DNA of 64,000 nt, taken from positions 184,528 to 248,527 of the forward strand of contig CAWCHI010000019.1 of NCBI GenBank assembly GCA_963795335.1, in the 5' to 3' direction. The notes beneath the pieces are model-generated. The model saw only the letters and a list, made by a program, of their open reading frames with translations, had not been told where the DNA came from and did no database searches. Numbering within the stretch: the stretch's first letter is position 1; each line of letters opens with the position of its first letter. This stretch comes from Trebonia sp963795335 (GTDB lineage: Bacteria > Actinomycetota > Actinomycetes > Streptosporangiales > Streptosporangiaceae). The translations under genes and the position numbers were made by a program. Of this stretch, positions 1 through 8,461 are shown in pieces.

Positions 1-306
1 GCCGTCGGCGTCCATCTCGACGATCAAGTCGTAGCCCTCGGCGAGCGCCTTGGTGAACCCGGCCACGTACGCCCGGCCGAGACCCGCCTTCTCGGTCCGG
101 TGCAGGACCTGCACCCGCGGGTCCACCTCAGCCAGCTTGTCGGCCAGGTCACCGGTGCCGTCGGGGCTGCTGTCGTCGACGACGAGGAGGTCCGCGTCCG
201 GGACCGCCTCGCGGATCCGGCCCGCGATGATCTCCAGATTCTGCCGCTCGTTGTACGTGGGCATCACAATGACAACGCGACCAGCAGCCGCGTCTCGGTC
301 ACCCAT
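1..306 (-). CDS. Polyprenol-phosphate mannosyltransferase (GT2, DPM1/Ppm1-like), C-terminus cut off by window edge
   Basis: Only the first 102 codons are inside the window; the gene runs off the left edge. The N-terminus shows the GT2 signature: a short beta strand VVIVMPTYNE, then a segment with DLLVVDDSSPDGTGD, and the run ends at IVEMDADG. This is the pattern of dolichol/polyprenol-phosphate mannose synthases, which move mannose from GDP-mannose to a polyprenyl phosphate carrier on the cytoplasmic membrane face for glycolipid and glycoprotein mannosylation. ATG at 306-304 is the only sensible start before the GT fold. Family assignment is firm; the exact acceptor and any fused acyltransferase domain cannot be judged from this fragment. 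Confidence 0.85.
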   Translation of the reverse strand, partial: MGDRDAAAGRVVIVMPTYNERQNLEIIAGRIREAVPDADLLVVDDSSPDGTGDLADKLAEVDPRVQVLHRTEKAGLGRAYVAGFTKALAEGYDLIVEMDADG

Positions 307-645
307 ATGCCTGTCTTCACCTTCTTCATCGGGCTTTGCCGGCTCCGTCAAGCGGAAAGGGCTCGGGCCGGCACCCATCGGCCCGCAGCCAGCTCACCGG
401 GGCGGGCCCCGACGTGGTTTACCAATCTTACGCCAGCCGCTCTCTCGCCGAGCCCGGTCCGGGCCGCGCACAGGAAACTCACAGGCGGCCCGCAGGTGCG
501 GCCGGACGCCGCGCAGCCCTCGCGGCCGCGCCCGACCGTGAGGCTTAACCCACAGCCACCGAGGGAAGACCTTCGATCACCTTGTGTAATCAATACCGGC
601 AGGGCGTGGTATACCAGCGTTACGCACAGCAACAGGGAGAGAACT
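307..645. promoter_or_regulatory. Divergent intergenic region with an extended -10 for the L,D-transpeptidase
   Basis: This gap separates the minus-strand mannosyltransferase from the plus-strand L,D-transpeptidase. I see no gene in it. An extended -10 (TGG followed by TATACC at 610-615) lies about 30 nt before the GTG at 646, and a purine-rich AGGGAGA just upstream of that GTG is a good ribosome binding site. No convincing -35 was found at 17 nt. The mannosyltransferase promoter was not resolved. Confidence 0.4.
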
Positions 646-1857
646 GTGAGTAGCATTTCGCGGAAGACCATGGCGTGGGCTTCCGGCGCGGCCCTCGTCG
701 TGGGGGGGACCACAGCGGGCATCGTCCTCGCAACGCAGGGCGGTCAGCCCGCGTCCGGTCACACCGCGGGCGGCACCGCCGCCGCCAAGCCGCTGCGGGT
801 CGTGTCCATCAGCCCCTCCAGCGGGACCAGTAACGTCAACGGGACCGGGACCGTCACCGTTACCTACAACCAGAAACTGCCGGCGGCGGCCGCCCTGCCG
901 ACGCTGACGCCATCGGTCGCCGGGTCGTGGCAGCGAGTCGGTGACACCGCCGTGTTCACCCCTGAAACCGGGTACGCGCCGCTCACCCACGTCACCGTGA
1001 CGGTGGCCGGCGCCGGAGGCGGCACCGCGGCCGGGGTCACCAGCGACGCGATCGGCGGGAAGCCCGCCCCGGCCGTCTCCCCTTCGGCTGCGGTCAAGGC
1101 CTCGGCCGCCGCCCACGCCGCGAGCGCGGACGCGCTGGCCACCGCGACCTTCACCACGGGCAGCTACAGCACCCTGCGGATGCAGCAGATCCTGGCCCAG
1201 CTCGGCTACCTCCCGATGACCTGGAGCCCGGACGCCGACACGAGCGAGCCCGCCGACACCATCACCGCCCAGCAGTCGGCCGCGTACCAGCCGCCGGCCG
1301 GCAGCTTCTCCTGGCAGCCGGGCTACCCGTCGCTCATGAAGGAGTTCTGGTCCGAAGGCAAGGCGGACACCATGACCCGCGGGGCGCTCATGGGGTTCGA
1401 GGCCGACCACAACCTGACGATCGACGGCACGGTCAGCCCCAAGGTGTGGAACGACCTGCTGACAGCCGCGGTCAAGAACCAGCAGAACGCCAACGGCTAC
1501 AGCTACGCGATCGCCAGCAAGAGCCTGCCGGAGAGCCTGACCATCTGGCACAACGGCAAGAAGGTGTTCAACTCGCCGGCCAACACCGGCATCGGGGTCG
1601 CGCCAACCGTCGACGGCACCTTCCCGGTCTACGAGAAGCTCCCGTTCCAGATCATGTCGGGCACCAACCCGGACGGCTCGCACTACGCCGACCCGGTCCA
1701 GTGGGTGTCGTACTTCAACGGCGGGGATGCGGTGCATTACTTCCCCCGCGGCTCCTACGGCTGGCCGCAGTCGCTCGGCTGCGTCGAGCTGCCGTACTCG
1801 ACCGCCAGGGCCGCCTACGAGGTGCTGCCCTACGGCACCCTGGTGACGGTCGCCTAG
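646..1857 (+). CDS. L,D-transpeptidase (YkuD) with Ig-like and peptidoglycan-binding regions
   Basis: The 403-aa product is an exported cell-wall enzyme that makes 3-3 peptide crosslinks or anchors proteins to peptidoglycan. The N-terminus has a signal/anchor (basic SRK, then hydrophobic ASGAALVVGGTTAGIVLA). An Ig-like domain follows (about residues 50-125, ISPSSGTSNVNGTGTVTVTY), as in actinobacterial LdtMt2-type enzymes. A PG_binding_1-like stretch (about 180-280, LRMQQILAQLGYL and TMTRGALMGFEADHNL) comes next. The YkuD domain occupies about 290-403 and ends with the catalytic motif HYFPRGSYGWPQSLGCVEL, in which the Cys of SLGC is the nucleophile. I chose GTG 646 because it has an RBS and starts exactly at the signal peptide; the reading frame is open further upstream but is not signal-like. 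Confidence 0.92.
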   Translation: MSSISRKTMAWASGAALVVGGTTAGIVLATQGGQPASGHTAGGTAAAKPLRVVSISPSSGTSNVNGTGTVTVTYNQKLPAAAALPTLTPSVAGSWQRVGDTAVFTPETGYAPLTHVTVTVAGAGGGTAAGVTSDAIGGKPAPAVSPSAAVKASAAAHAASADALATATFTTGSYSTLRMQQILAQLGYLPMTWSPDADTSEPADTITAQQSAAYQPPAGSFSWQPGYPSLMKEFWSEGKADTMTRGALMGFEADHNLTIDGTVSPKVWNDLLTAAVKNQQNANGYSYAIASKSLPESLTIWHNGKKVFNSPANTGIGVAPTVDGTFPVYEKLPFQIMSGTNPDGSHYADPVQWVSYFNGGDAVHYFPRGSYGWPQSLGCVELPYSTARAAYEVLPYGTLVTVA

Positions 1858-1935
1858 CGGTACCGTCCGGGGCGAGACGGCGACGGGCTGGCGGCGCGCG
1901 GGCGCGGCCAGCCCGTCGGCCTGTCCGATGCCGTG

Positions 1936-2807
1936 TTACCGCGCCAGCGGCCGGGCCAGGTCGGTCACCTCGAGCGCGCCCGCGTCCCCGGGCCCGGCGG
2001 GCTGGCCGGGCGCGGCGGGCAGGTCGCGGCGGGCGAACCGGGCCCGGACGGCGGGGTCATGCCCGGCGACCAGGTGGGTGCCGGGCTGTCGGGCCAGCTC
2101 GGCCAGGGTGTCGTAGGCGCGGTACATCGCGGGCAGGTCAGCGACGATGGCGAACGGCCGGTCCCGCTCCACCTCCTCGTAGAAGTGCAGCGCGTCGGAG
2201 GCGAGCACCGCCGTCCCGCCGCCCGCGACCGCGGCGGAGACGATCAGCTGACCCGGGGTGTGCCCGCCGACCTCGGTCAGCTCGAGCCCCGGGGCCAGCG
2301 TGGCCTGCCCGGTGAACAAGCTCAGGCTGCCGTCCGCGCGCTTGTCCCGCAGCAGCGCGATCTCGGCAGGCTCGGCGTGCTCGGCGAAATGCCGCCGCCC
2401 GGCCAGCGGGGAGGTCCAGAATTCGTACTCGGCCTCGGTCATCACGACCTGGGCGGCGGGGAACTGATCGAGGTTGCCGATGTGGTCCCAGTGCGCGTGG
2501 GTGACGACGATGGCGGTGACGTCGCCCGGCTCGAGGCCGAGCAGCGGCAGGGCCTGGGCCGGGGTGGCCCAGTGCTGCCGGCCGCGGCGGTCGCCCGCCC
2601 CGGGGGCGAACCCGGCGTCGACCAGGAAAACCCCGGCCGGATCGGTGATCACCCAGAAGTAGTAGTCGATCGGGAGGTCGGCGTCCGGCTCGCCGTAGAG
2701 CCGGAAGTTCAGGTAGCTCTCCGCGCGGCTGGTGACCCGCTGCCCGTAGCGGACCGCGAGGACTTCCCGCGCCGGGCCGCCGCCGGCGGCTGGCTGACGG
2801 GGCTCAC
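1936..2807 (-). CDS. Metallo-beta-lactamase-fold hydrolase, N-acyl-homoserine-lactonase (AttM/AiiA)-like; start disturbed
   Basis: The MBL fold is clear: HAHWDHIGN (the HxHxDH zinc motif), later GGHTPGQ and ASDALHFYEE, and a C-terminal VAGHDP. The order and length (about 275 aa) match quorum-quenching AHL lactonases, which hydrolyse the homoserine lactone ring; the true substrate in an actinobacterium may be another lactone. The N-terminal segment REVLAVRYG..YLNFRLYGEPD is typical of the family, but its frame has no ATG/GTG nearby. The likely start is the GTG at 2807, which overlaps the TGA of the upstream cupin (GTGA) and lies in another frame. One base must be wrong or missing between about 2770 and 2800. 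The overlap implies translational coupling with the cupin gene. Confidence 0.7.
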
Positions 2808-3241
2808 TCCCCGTCGAACACGTTCGGCGGGAGCTCCTCGTCCCCGCCGAAGGCGTGCCGGTAGTGCTCGTCGCTGACTTCCTCGCCCCAGCTGGTGAGG
2901 CCGAGGGAGACGGCGGTGTGGCTGAGGAACGCGTCCGGGGCGGCGCCGTGCCAGTGCACCTCGCCCGGGGGCGCCCAGACCACGTCGCCCGCGCCCAGCA
3001 CGCGGGCATCGCCGTCCCGGGTCTGCACGAGGCCCCGGCCGCCCGCCACCAGCAGCGTCTGGCCGGCGGCGTGCGAGTGCCAGTAGGTCCGCGCCCCCGG
3101 CTCGAAGATCACGCCGTAGACCCGGACCTCCTTCTTGTCGCCGTCGTCGAGCAGCGCGTCCTGCATCACGCGCCCGGTGAACGTCGGCTTGGGTCCGACG
3201 TTGGACGGCACGCCGTCCTTGCGGCCCCGCTCGTATTCCAT
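2804..3241 (-). CDS. Small cupin-domain protein
   Basis: A 145-aa single-cupin protein. Metal-binding motif 1 appears as GARTYWHSHAAGQTLLV (residues about 50-66) and motif 2 as PPGEVHWHGAAPD (about 92-104). Proteins of this size and sequence are usually annotated as cupins with carboxymuconolactone-decarboxylase-like or dioxygenase-like behaviour, but no substrate can be read from the sequence. ATG at 3241 is followed by a conventional start; the open frame upstream is low-complexity. It is co-directional with, and overlaps, the lactonase-like gene downstream, so the two may form a small detoxification pair. Confidence 0.75.
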   Translation of the reverse strand: MEYERGRKDGVPSNVGPKPTFTGRVMQDALLDDGDKKEVRVYGVIFEPGARTYWHSHAAGQTLLVAGGRGLVQTRDGDARVLGAGDVVWAPPGEVHWHGAAPDAFLSHTAVSLGLTSWGEEVSDEHYRHAFGGDEELPPNVFDGE

Positions 3242-3357
3242 CGCGTCCCGTCCTCTCCGGGCGCGCCGCCCGCGCCTCCCCGGTAACGCTAGACGGGCCA
3301 GCCCGGTGCCGCCACCGGGGCGGCCTCCCCCGGCCGGCTCGTGAGCGGGGCGGCTGG

Positions 3358-4023
3358 TCAGTCCAGCCGGTAGATCGTCACGTGCTTGACCGCGGCGTCT
3401 TCGAGCACGGTCAGCACCGGTACCTGGTAGCCGTGCAGGGCGGTGAGTGCGGCCCGGGGCACGAACGCCCGGCCCGGGTCCGCGACCAGCACGTCCGCCC
3501 CGGCCTGGCGGGCGGCGCGGAGGAAACGGAGCGCGCTGGCGGCCAGCTCGCGCTGGTACCAGACGTCGGCCGCGAGGACGACCTCGGGGAACGGCCCGGC
3601 GCCGGCGTCCTCCCGCGGCGGCCAGGCGGGAACAGGAGCAGCCAGGTCGAGTCGGAGCGGGCGCACCGCCGGGGCCGCGCCCCCGGCCGCGTTGAGTGCG
3701 ATGGCGGCCAGCGCGTGCTCGTCGATGTCGCCCGCGAGCACCGACGCCGCTCCCGCCCGGGCCGCCGCGATCGCGACCAGGCCCGAGCCGGACGCCACGT
3801 CGAGCACCCAGCGGCCGGCCACCACGGCCGGGTGGTCGAGGACATAGCGGGCCAGTCCCTGGCCCCCGGCCCAGGGGAACGCCCAGAACGGGGGCGAGTC
3901 GCGCGCGGTGCGGTCCCACAGGGTGAACGGCTCGGCCGCCGTCCGCAGCGTGATCTCGGGCACGAACGGCACCGGCGCCCAGGCGGTGGCGGACCGCACG
4001 AGGGCTTCGGTCTCCGGCGTCAT
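3358..4023 (-). CDS. Class I SAM-dependent methyltransferase (NNMT / lysine-methyltransferase METTL-like)
   Basis: This 221-aa protein carries motif I VLDVASGSGLVAIAAARAGA (about residues 76-95), an acidic motif II end (LAGDIDEHALA) and VLAADVWYQRELA in the post-II region. That pattern matches methyltransferase_16-type enzymes (ETFB lysine methyltransferase and nicotinamide N-methyltransferase-like), where the D-x-WY motif contacts the substrate lysine. ATG 4023 was chosen because MTPETEALVRSATAW matches the start of the conserved N-terminal helix; an upstream in-frame ATG adds an unconserved basic tail. The gene is divergent from the radical SAM gene. Confidence 0.75.
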   Translation of the reverse strand: MTPETEALVRSATAWAPVPFVPEITLRTAAEPFTLWDRTARDSPPFWAFPWAGGQGLARYVLDHPAVVAGRWVLDVASGSGLVAIAAARAGAASVLAGDIDEHALAAIALNAAGGAAPAVRPLRLDLAAPVPAWPPREDAGAGPFPEVVLAADVWYQRELAASALRFLRAARQAGADVLVADPGRAFVPRAALTALHGYQVPVLTVLEDAAVKHVTIYRLD

Positions 4024-4092
4024 CTGCTGAGCATACGGGCCGGGCGGGACGCCGGACGACCGCCGTGATATCCCGACACGTCGGGAAATTCT

Positions 4093-4121
4093 TTGTTTCA
4101 ACTAGTTTTCTGATGTAGTTT
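4093..4121 (+). promoter_or_regulatory. Candidate promoter for the KamA-family gene
   Basis: In an unusually AT-rich island, TTGTTT (4093-4098) is followed after 17 nt by TAGTTT (4116-4121), about 60 nt before the chosen ATG at 4180. The base composition contrasts sharply with the surrounding DNA, which supports a promoter. The exact boxes are a guess. Confidence 0.35.
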
Positions 4122-4179
4122 TTCTTGGACAGTAGGGGTATGTACGCAAAGAATGTTGGTCATGAGCGCTGGAGGCAGG

Positions 4180-5547
4180 ATGGTTGAGCAGCCGTACGAG
4201 TACCGGCGCCGTGAGCTGACCGAGCCGGACTGGCGCCGGCTGCCGGGGTGGTCCGGGGTCACCCGCGAGGAGTGGGAGTCCGCCCAGTGGCAGCGGGCGC
4301 ACTCGGTCAAGAACGCCCGCCAGCTGCGCGCGGTGACCGGGACCGGGCTGTCGGAAGCGTTCTTCGCCGACCTCGAGCGGGACCAGCGCGAGCGGGCCAC
4401 GATGTCGATGCTGCTGCCGCCGCAGATGCTGAACACGATCGCGCCGGCCGTCGCCGCCGACGACCCCGGGTTCACCGACGCCTGGTACGCCGACCCGGTG
4501 CGGCGGTACATGGTCCCGGTCTTCAGCGACCGGCAGCCGCAGTGGCCCTCGCACCCCTACGCCACCCGCGACTCGCTGCACGAGGCGGAGATGTGGGCGG
4601 TCGAGGGGCTCACCCACCGCTACCCGACCAAGGTGCTGGCCGAGCTGCTGCCGACCTGCCCGCAGTACTGCGGGCACTGCACCCGGATGGACCTGGTCGG
4701 CAACCCCACCCCGTCGTTCGACAAGCTCAAGTTCTCCGTAACCCGCGACGACCGGCTCGCGCAGATGCTCACCTACCTGCGGTCCACCCCGACGGTGCGG
4801 GACGTGGTGGTCTCCGGCGGCGACGTCGCCAACCTGCCGTGGCCGCGCGTCGAGGCATTCGTGGCGGCGCTGCTGGAGATCGACTCGATCCGCGACATCC
4901 GGCTGGCCTCCAAGGCGCTCATGGGGCTGCCCCAGCACTGGCTGGCACCCGAAGTGACCGAGGGGATGGCCCGGCTGGCCGCCACCGCCCGCGCCCGGGG
5001 CGTCTCGCTGGCCGTGCACACCCACGTCAACGCCGCCCAGTCGGTGACGCCGCTGGTCGCCCGGGCCTCGCGGGCGCTGCTTGAGGCGGGGGTGCGCGAC
5101 GTGCGGAACCAGGGGGTGCTCCTGCGGGGGGTCAACGACTCCCCCGCGGCGCTGCTCGACCTGTGCTTCGGGCTGCTCGACGAGGCCGGGATCACGCCTT
5201 ACTACTTCTACATGTGCGACATGATCCCCGGCTCCGAGCACTGGCGGCTGAGCGTCGGCGAGGCTCAGGCGCTGCAGGCGTCGATCATGGGCTACCTGCC
5301 CGGCTTCGCCACCCCGCGGATGGTGTGCGACGTGCCCTACGTCGGCAAGCGCTGGGTGCACCAGGTCGCCCGGTACGACACCGAGCTCGGCATTTCCTAC
5401 TGGACCAAGAACTACCGGACCGGGATCGAGGCGGCCGACCCGGAGGCCCTGGACCGCGAGTACCCCTACTACGACCCGATCCACCTGCTCCCGACCCACG
5501 GCCAGGCCTGGTGGCGGGCCCGGACCGAGACCCGGCAGCCCGTGTAG
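4180..5547 (+). CDS. KamA-family radical SAM protein (lysine 2,3-aminomutase-like)
   Basis: A 455-aa radical SAM/PLP enzyme. The 4Fe-4S motif CPQYCGHC gives Cys160, Cys164 and Cys167 (CX3CX2C). A SAM-contact segment VVSGGDVANLP follows, and the C-terminal DVPYVGKRWVHQ resembles the PLP-lysine region of lysine 2,3-aminomutases. Such enzymes shift the amino group of lysine or a related amino acid via a 5'-deoxyadenosyl radical. The actinobacterial subfamily is poorly characterised, so lysine as substrate is inference. I start at ATG 4180 because GGAGG lies at 4171-4175 just upstream; in-frame ATGs at 4153 and 4162 are alternatives that add up to 9 residues. The gene stands alone and ends before a strong hairpin. 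Confidence 0.85.
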   Translation: MVEQPYEYRRRELTEPDWRRLPGWSGVTREEWESAQWQRAHSVKNARQLRAVTGTGLSEAFFADLERDQRERATMSMLLPPQMLNTIAPAVAADDPGFTDAWYADPVRRYMVPVFSDRQPQWPSHPYATRDSLHEAEMWAVEGLTHRYPTKVLAELLPTCPQYCGHCTRMDLVGNPTPSFDKLKFSVTRDDRLAQMLTYLRSTPTVRDVVVSGGDVANLPWPRVEAFVAALLEIDSIRDIRLASKALMGLPQHWLAPEVTEGMARLAATARARGVSLAVHTHVNAAQSVTPLVARASRALLEAGVRDVRNQGVLLRGVNDSPAALLDLCFGLLDEAGITPYYFYMCDMIPGSEHWRLSVGEAQALQASIMGYLPGFATPRMVCDVPYVGKRWVHQVARYDTELGISYWTKNYRTGIEAADPEALDREYPYYDPIHLLPTHGQAWWRARTETRQPV

Positions 5548-5591
5548 CTCTGTAGCTTGCGGGGGGACGACCCCCCTGCACCCCCCCGAGC

Positions 5592-5631
5592 ATGGGAGGG
5601 CTCCGCCCTCCCATCGCCCTCCCGCGGGAGG
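5592..5631. terminator. Hairpin terminator(s) after the KamA-family gene
   Basis: A perfect 10-bp stem (ATGGGAGGGC at 5592-5601, loop TCC, GCCCTCCCAT at 5605-5614) lies 45 nt after the stop codon. It is followed directly by the perfect palindrome CCTCCCGCGGGAGG (5618-5631). No U-run follows, as is usual in actinobacteria. The hairpins sit between convergent genes and can serve both strands. Confidence 0.7.
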
Positions 5632-5660
5632 ACGGCGCAAAAGACACGCCGCCCTGCGCG

Positions 5661-5789
5661 CTGGGGCTGGGGTTAGAGCCTTGTGGTTGCTGTTGCAGGC
5701 GCCGCGTAGCCCGCGGCGCCTCCGCTGGGGCTCGGGTTCAGAGCCTTGTGGTCGGGGTTGCAGGCGCCGCACGACCCGCAGCGCCTCGC
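5661..5789. repeat. Two imperfect ~64-bp tandem units with a hairpin
   Basis: Units begin at 5661 and 5724 with CTGGGGCT and share GAGCCTTGTGG followed by GTTGCAGGCGCCGC. The first unit contains a perfect 8-bp stem (GCGCCGCG, loop TAGCC, CGCGGCGC, about 5699-5719). The second overlaps the C-terminal codons of the LacI-family gene. It may be a transcription terminator that duplicated, or a member of a small dispersed repeat family; only one locus is visible here. Confidence 0.5.
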
Positions 5790-6839
5790 GCCGGGCCGGG
5801 CGCGGGGCGGCCGGACGAGCCGCGGGCAATCAGCTCGGGGGCCAGGAACCGCGCCTCGACCGGCCTGTCGGCCGCCCCGATCCGCTCGATCAGCAGCGTC
5901 GCCGCCTCGGTGCCGAGCTGGTAGTGCGGGAACCGGACCGAGGTCAGCGACGGGTGCAACCGGTCGACGAACGGCATGTCGTTGAACCCGGTCACCGAGA
6001 TTTCCTCCGGGCAGCGCAGGCCGAGCTCGTCGAGGGCCCCGTAGCAGCCGACCGCGAGCATGTCGTTGGCCGCGACCACGGCGGTCAGGTCGCCCCCGGC
6101 TGCCAGCAGCTCCCGGCCCCGGCGCGTGCCCTCCTCGATCGAGTAGGCCCCCGCGTACACGATCTGGTCGTCGGTCACCGGCAGGTGGTGCGGCGGCCAT
6201 GCCGCGCGGAAGCCGCGCAGCCGGTCGATGGCGGTCGAGACGTCCTGCGGGCCGGCGATGTGCCCGATCCGGGTGTGCCCGAGGCCGGCCAGGTGGGCGA
6301 CCGCGGCCCGCGATCGCCCTGCTCGTTGTCGGCCGACACCGAGGAGAAGCGGGTAATCCGGCGCGGTCCGGTTCATCAGCACGACCGGCACGTCCGCCGC
6401 GGCCGCCTCGGCAGGATGTCGGGCTGTGCAGCGTCGCCGTCGCCGAGCACGAAGCCGTCGACATGCCGGGCCCGCATCTGGTCGAAGACCAGCCGTTCGC
6501 GCGCCTGCGTCGGCGTCGGTGTTGCCGATCAGCGCGACGTAGCCGTGCTCGGCCAGCCGGTCCTCGAGGCCGCGCACGATCGGCGGGAACAGCGGGTTGT
6601 TCAGGTCGGGGATCAGCACGCCGACCGTGTGGGAGCGCCGGGTCCGCAGGCGGCCGGCGACCGGGTTGGGCCGGTAGCCGAGCCGCTCGGCCGCCTCGGT
6701 CACCCGGCGTGCGGTGTCCTCGCTGACCAGCAGCCGGGTTCCCGGGTTGAGGGCCCGGGACGCGGTGGCCGGGTGCACGCCCGCCGCCGGCCGCCACATC
6801 CCGCAGCGTCGCCGGGCCGGTCGGACAGTGGACAATCAC
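5738..6839 (-). pseudogene. LacI-family transcriptional regulator, frame interrupted several times
   Basis: Joined across frames, this is a full-length LacI/GalR regulator of about 365 aa. It has an N-terminal HTH (ATLRDVAA, then GVHPATASRALNPGTRLLVS), hinge (TARRVTEAAERLGYRPNPVAGRL) and a periplasmic-binding-protein core (VGVLIPDLNNPLFPPIV, GVEEGTRRGRELLAAG-like region, VTGFNDMPFVDRL). The start GTG at 6839 has a good RBS (AAGGAGC). At least five single-base shifts occur (about 6350, 6360, 6410, 6500 and 6800), each restored later so that conserved sequence resumes. The substitutions look neutral, so consensus errors (extra G/C) are more likely than true decay. A sugar-responsive repressor is the natural reading; its target is not evident, though GH38 lies downstream. 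Confidence 0.75.
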
Positions 6840-7328
6840 GCTCCTTCTTTGCGCTGGCGCGTTAAGCCGCGCCTTCGCGGCAAACCAGGATCGGGAGGAG
6901 GAAACGATGTCCCGCGCCCCGTTACTCACAGTACAGCCTGGTAACACGGGCCGTCCGGACGGCACTGCCGCTTCTTGCTGTTGCGGACTGGCGCGGGGGC
7001 CGCCTCCGCTGGGGATCGCCACGTGCCCAGGTCTGGGGCATAAGCCGCGGGTGGCGGAGATGACGATGACCCACGGAGTGGCCGCGGCGGGCGCCGCGGC
7101 GGGGCCGCCGGCGGCGGTCCGCGACCAGGTGACGCGGTAGCGCGGCAGCAGCGCGCCGGGGAGGTGCGGCGCCGCGTGCCGCGGCGGTCCCCGCGGGCCG
7201 TGGTCGCCTGCGCGAGTCGGCGGCCGGGTCGCTGGGCGGTGCTCGGCGGCCAGGGCGCTGGCCATGTGCGGGGTGCATGAGCACTCCTCGGCGTTCGCCG
7301 CGGCCGCCGACGGCGCCGTCGCGCAGGC
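6840..7328. other. Non-coding or unrecognised stretch
   Basis: Open frames exist on both strands, for example 6907-7140 plus and 6922-7284 minus, but they are Ala/Arg/Pro-rich frame shadows without domain-like sequence. Just upstream of the LacI-type start there is an inverted GCGC/GCGC element (about 6852-6874, GCGCTGGCGCG and CCGCGCC) that could be its own operator. I see nothing else I can support. Confidence 0.3.
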
Positions 7329-8275
7329 TTAAGATGTATCGCGTTGGCTGGTAATATTCAAGTGATATCTCGATTGGCGCCAGGGTCCGGCGATGTCGGG
7401 ATGCATGATGCTGCCCCCGTCCTTGCCCGCACGCTTCGGCCCCGCCGGGACGCGGCCGCGGCCTGGAGAACTCCCGTCGGCCAGCTCGGCGATCGGGGCG
7501 TGAAGAGCGACCACCTCGACCGGCATCCCCCCGGCGGGCCGCTGCGACAGGTCGCGCCCTGCGCCCGGTAGCGGTCGATGATCTCTTGGATCTCGCGGCT
7601 CCACCGGACCGTCTCTTCCGCCGTCAGGAACACGGCGCTCCTGTTCATCGGCGTCGCGCGCTCCCAGCCGGGCAGCCGCTCGCGGCTGCCGAACACCTTC
7701 TCGCCCGCTCCACCCAGCTGCTCGAAGCAGACCGCGCCCAGCGCGCCGGCCGCGATCGCGGCCTGCGGGTTGTCCTGCTCGGTGGAGACCGAGATCGTGA
7801 GCGCCGGGTCCTGGTCCACGGCCGCTCCCGGCCGCGGCCGCCGCCCGCTTCCTGCGCGAAGCCGTACTTCGCGAGCGTGCGCAGGTGGAACGCGCAGTTC
7901 GCCGGCGACTCGCCGAGGATCTCGCTGGCCTGGGTGGCGGTCAGCGTGCGACGCCGAGCAGGTCGAGCAGCGCCATGCGGACCGGGTGCGCGAGCGCGCG
8001 CATCATGGTCGGGTCGGTCAGCATCCGCGGCGGGGCCGCGGGCGGCATGAGTTCGCCCGGCTCGTCTGGCCGGAGCTCGCCCGGTGCGGGCTTAACCGAA
8101 GCGGGCGGGCGGGTCCCTGGGGGCCCCCCGCTGGACGGCCAGCTGGCCGGGTCATCGGGGTCGTAGCCGAGGGTGCGGGCCAGTTCGGCCGCATCCGGGG
8201 CCGGACTGGGCCGCCGCCGCAGCCGGCGAAGCGCCGGGGCTCGGGATTCGGCTGGCGTCGCGGGTCGGAACTCAT
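7329..8275 (-). pseudogene. ArsR-type winged-helix regulator, frame interrupted
   Basis: Joined across frames the protein has an N-terminal linker, then the HTH core: MLTDPTMMRALAHPVRMALLDLLG, continuing in another frame as TLTATQASEILGESPANCAFHLRTLAKYGF, and a C-terminal effector region (PMNRSAVFLTAEETVRWSREIQEIIDRYRAQG). This is the layout of the long ArsR-like helix-turn-helix proteins common in actinobacteria (about 200-300 aa). Frame changes occur near 7565, 7810-7850, 7945 and 8220. ATG at 8275 abuts the palindrome GTTTCGAAAC, suggesting autoregulation and possibly a leaderless transcript. It is divergent from the alpha-mannosidase gene. Confidence 0.65.
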
Positions 8276-8338
8276 GTTTCGAAACACTACGCTCGAAAGG
8301 ATCTTTTCGCAAGGCGGTGGGAAGATCTCTTTCGAAAG
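8276..8338. promoter_or_regulatory. TTTCGAAA palindrome array between the ArsR-type gene and GH38
   Basis: Two perfect 10-bp palindromes, GTTTCGAAAC (8276-8285) and CTTTCGAAAG (8329-8338), flank a partial copy CGAAAGGATCTTTTCG (about 8294-8309). The spacing and AT content stand out from the surroundings. The first copy touches the ATG of the ArsR-type gene. This looks like a dimeric repressor operator set for the divergent promoters; the binding protein is presumably that regulator. Confidence 0.5.
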
Positions 8339-8461
8339 CTTTCTTCCCGCGAACGCCGTGGGGCCGGCCGCCAGCGACCGGCCCCCTTAGCCGTCCTCCC
8401 CGTCGTCCTCCGTCGTCCCCCGCCGCCCCCCGGCGCCCCGCGGGCGTGGGACGATGGGGGC

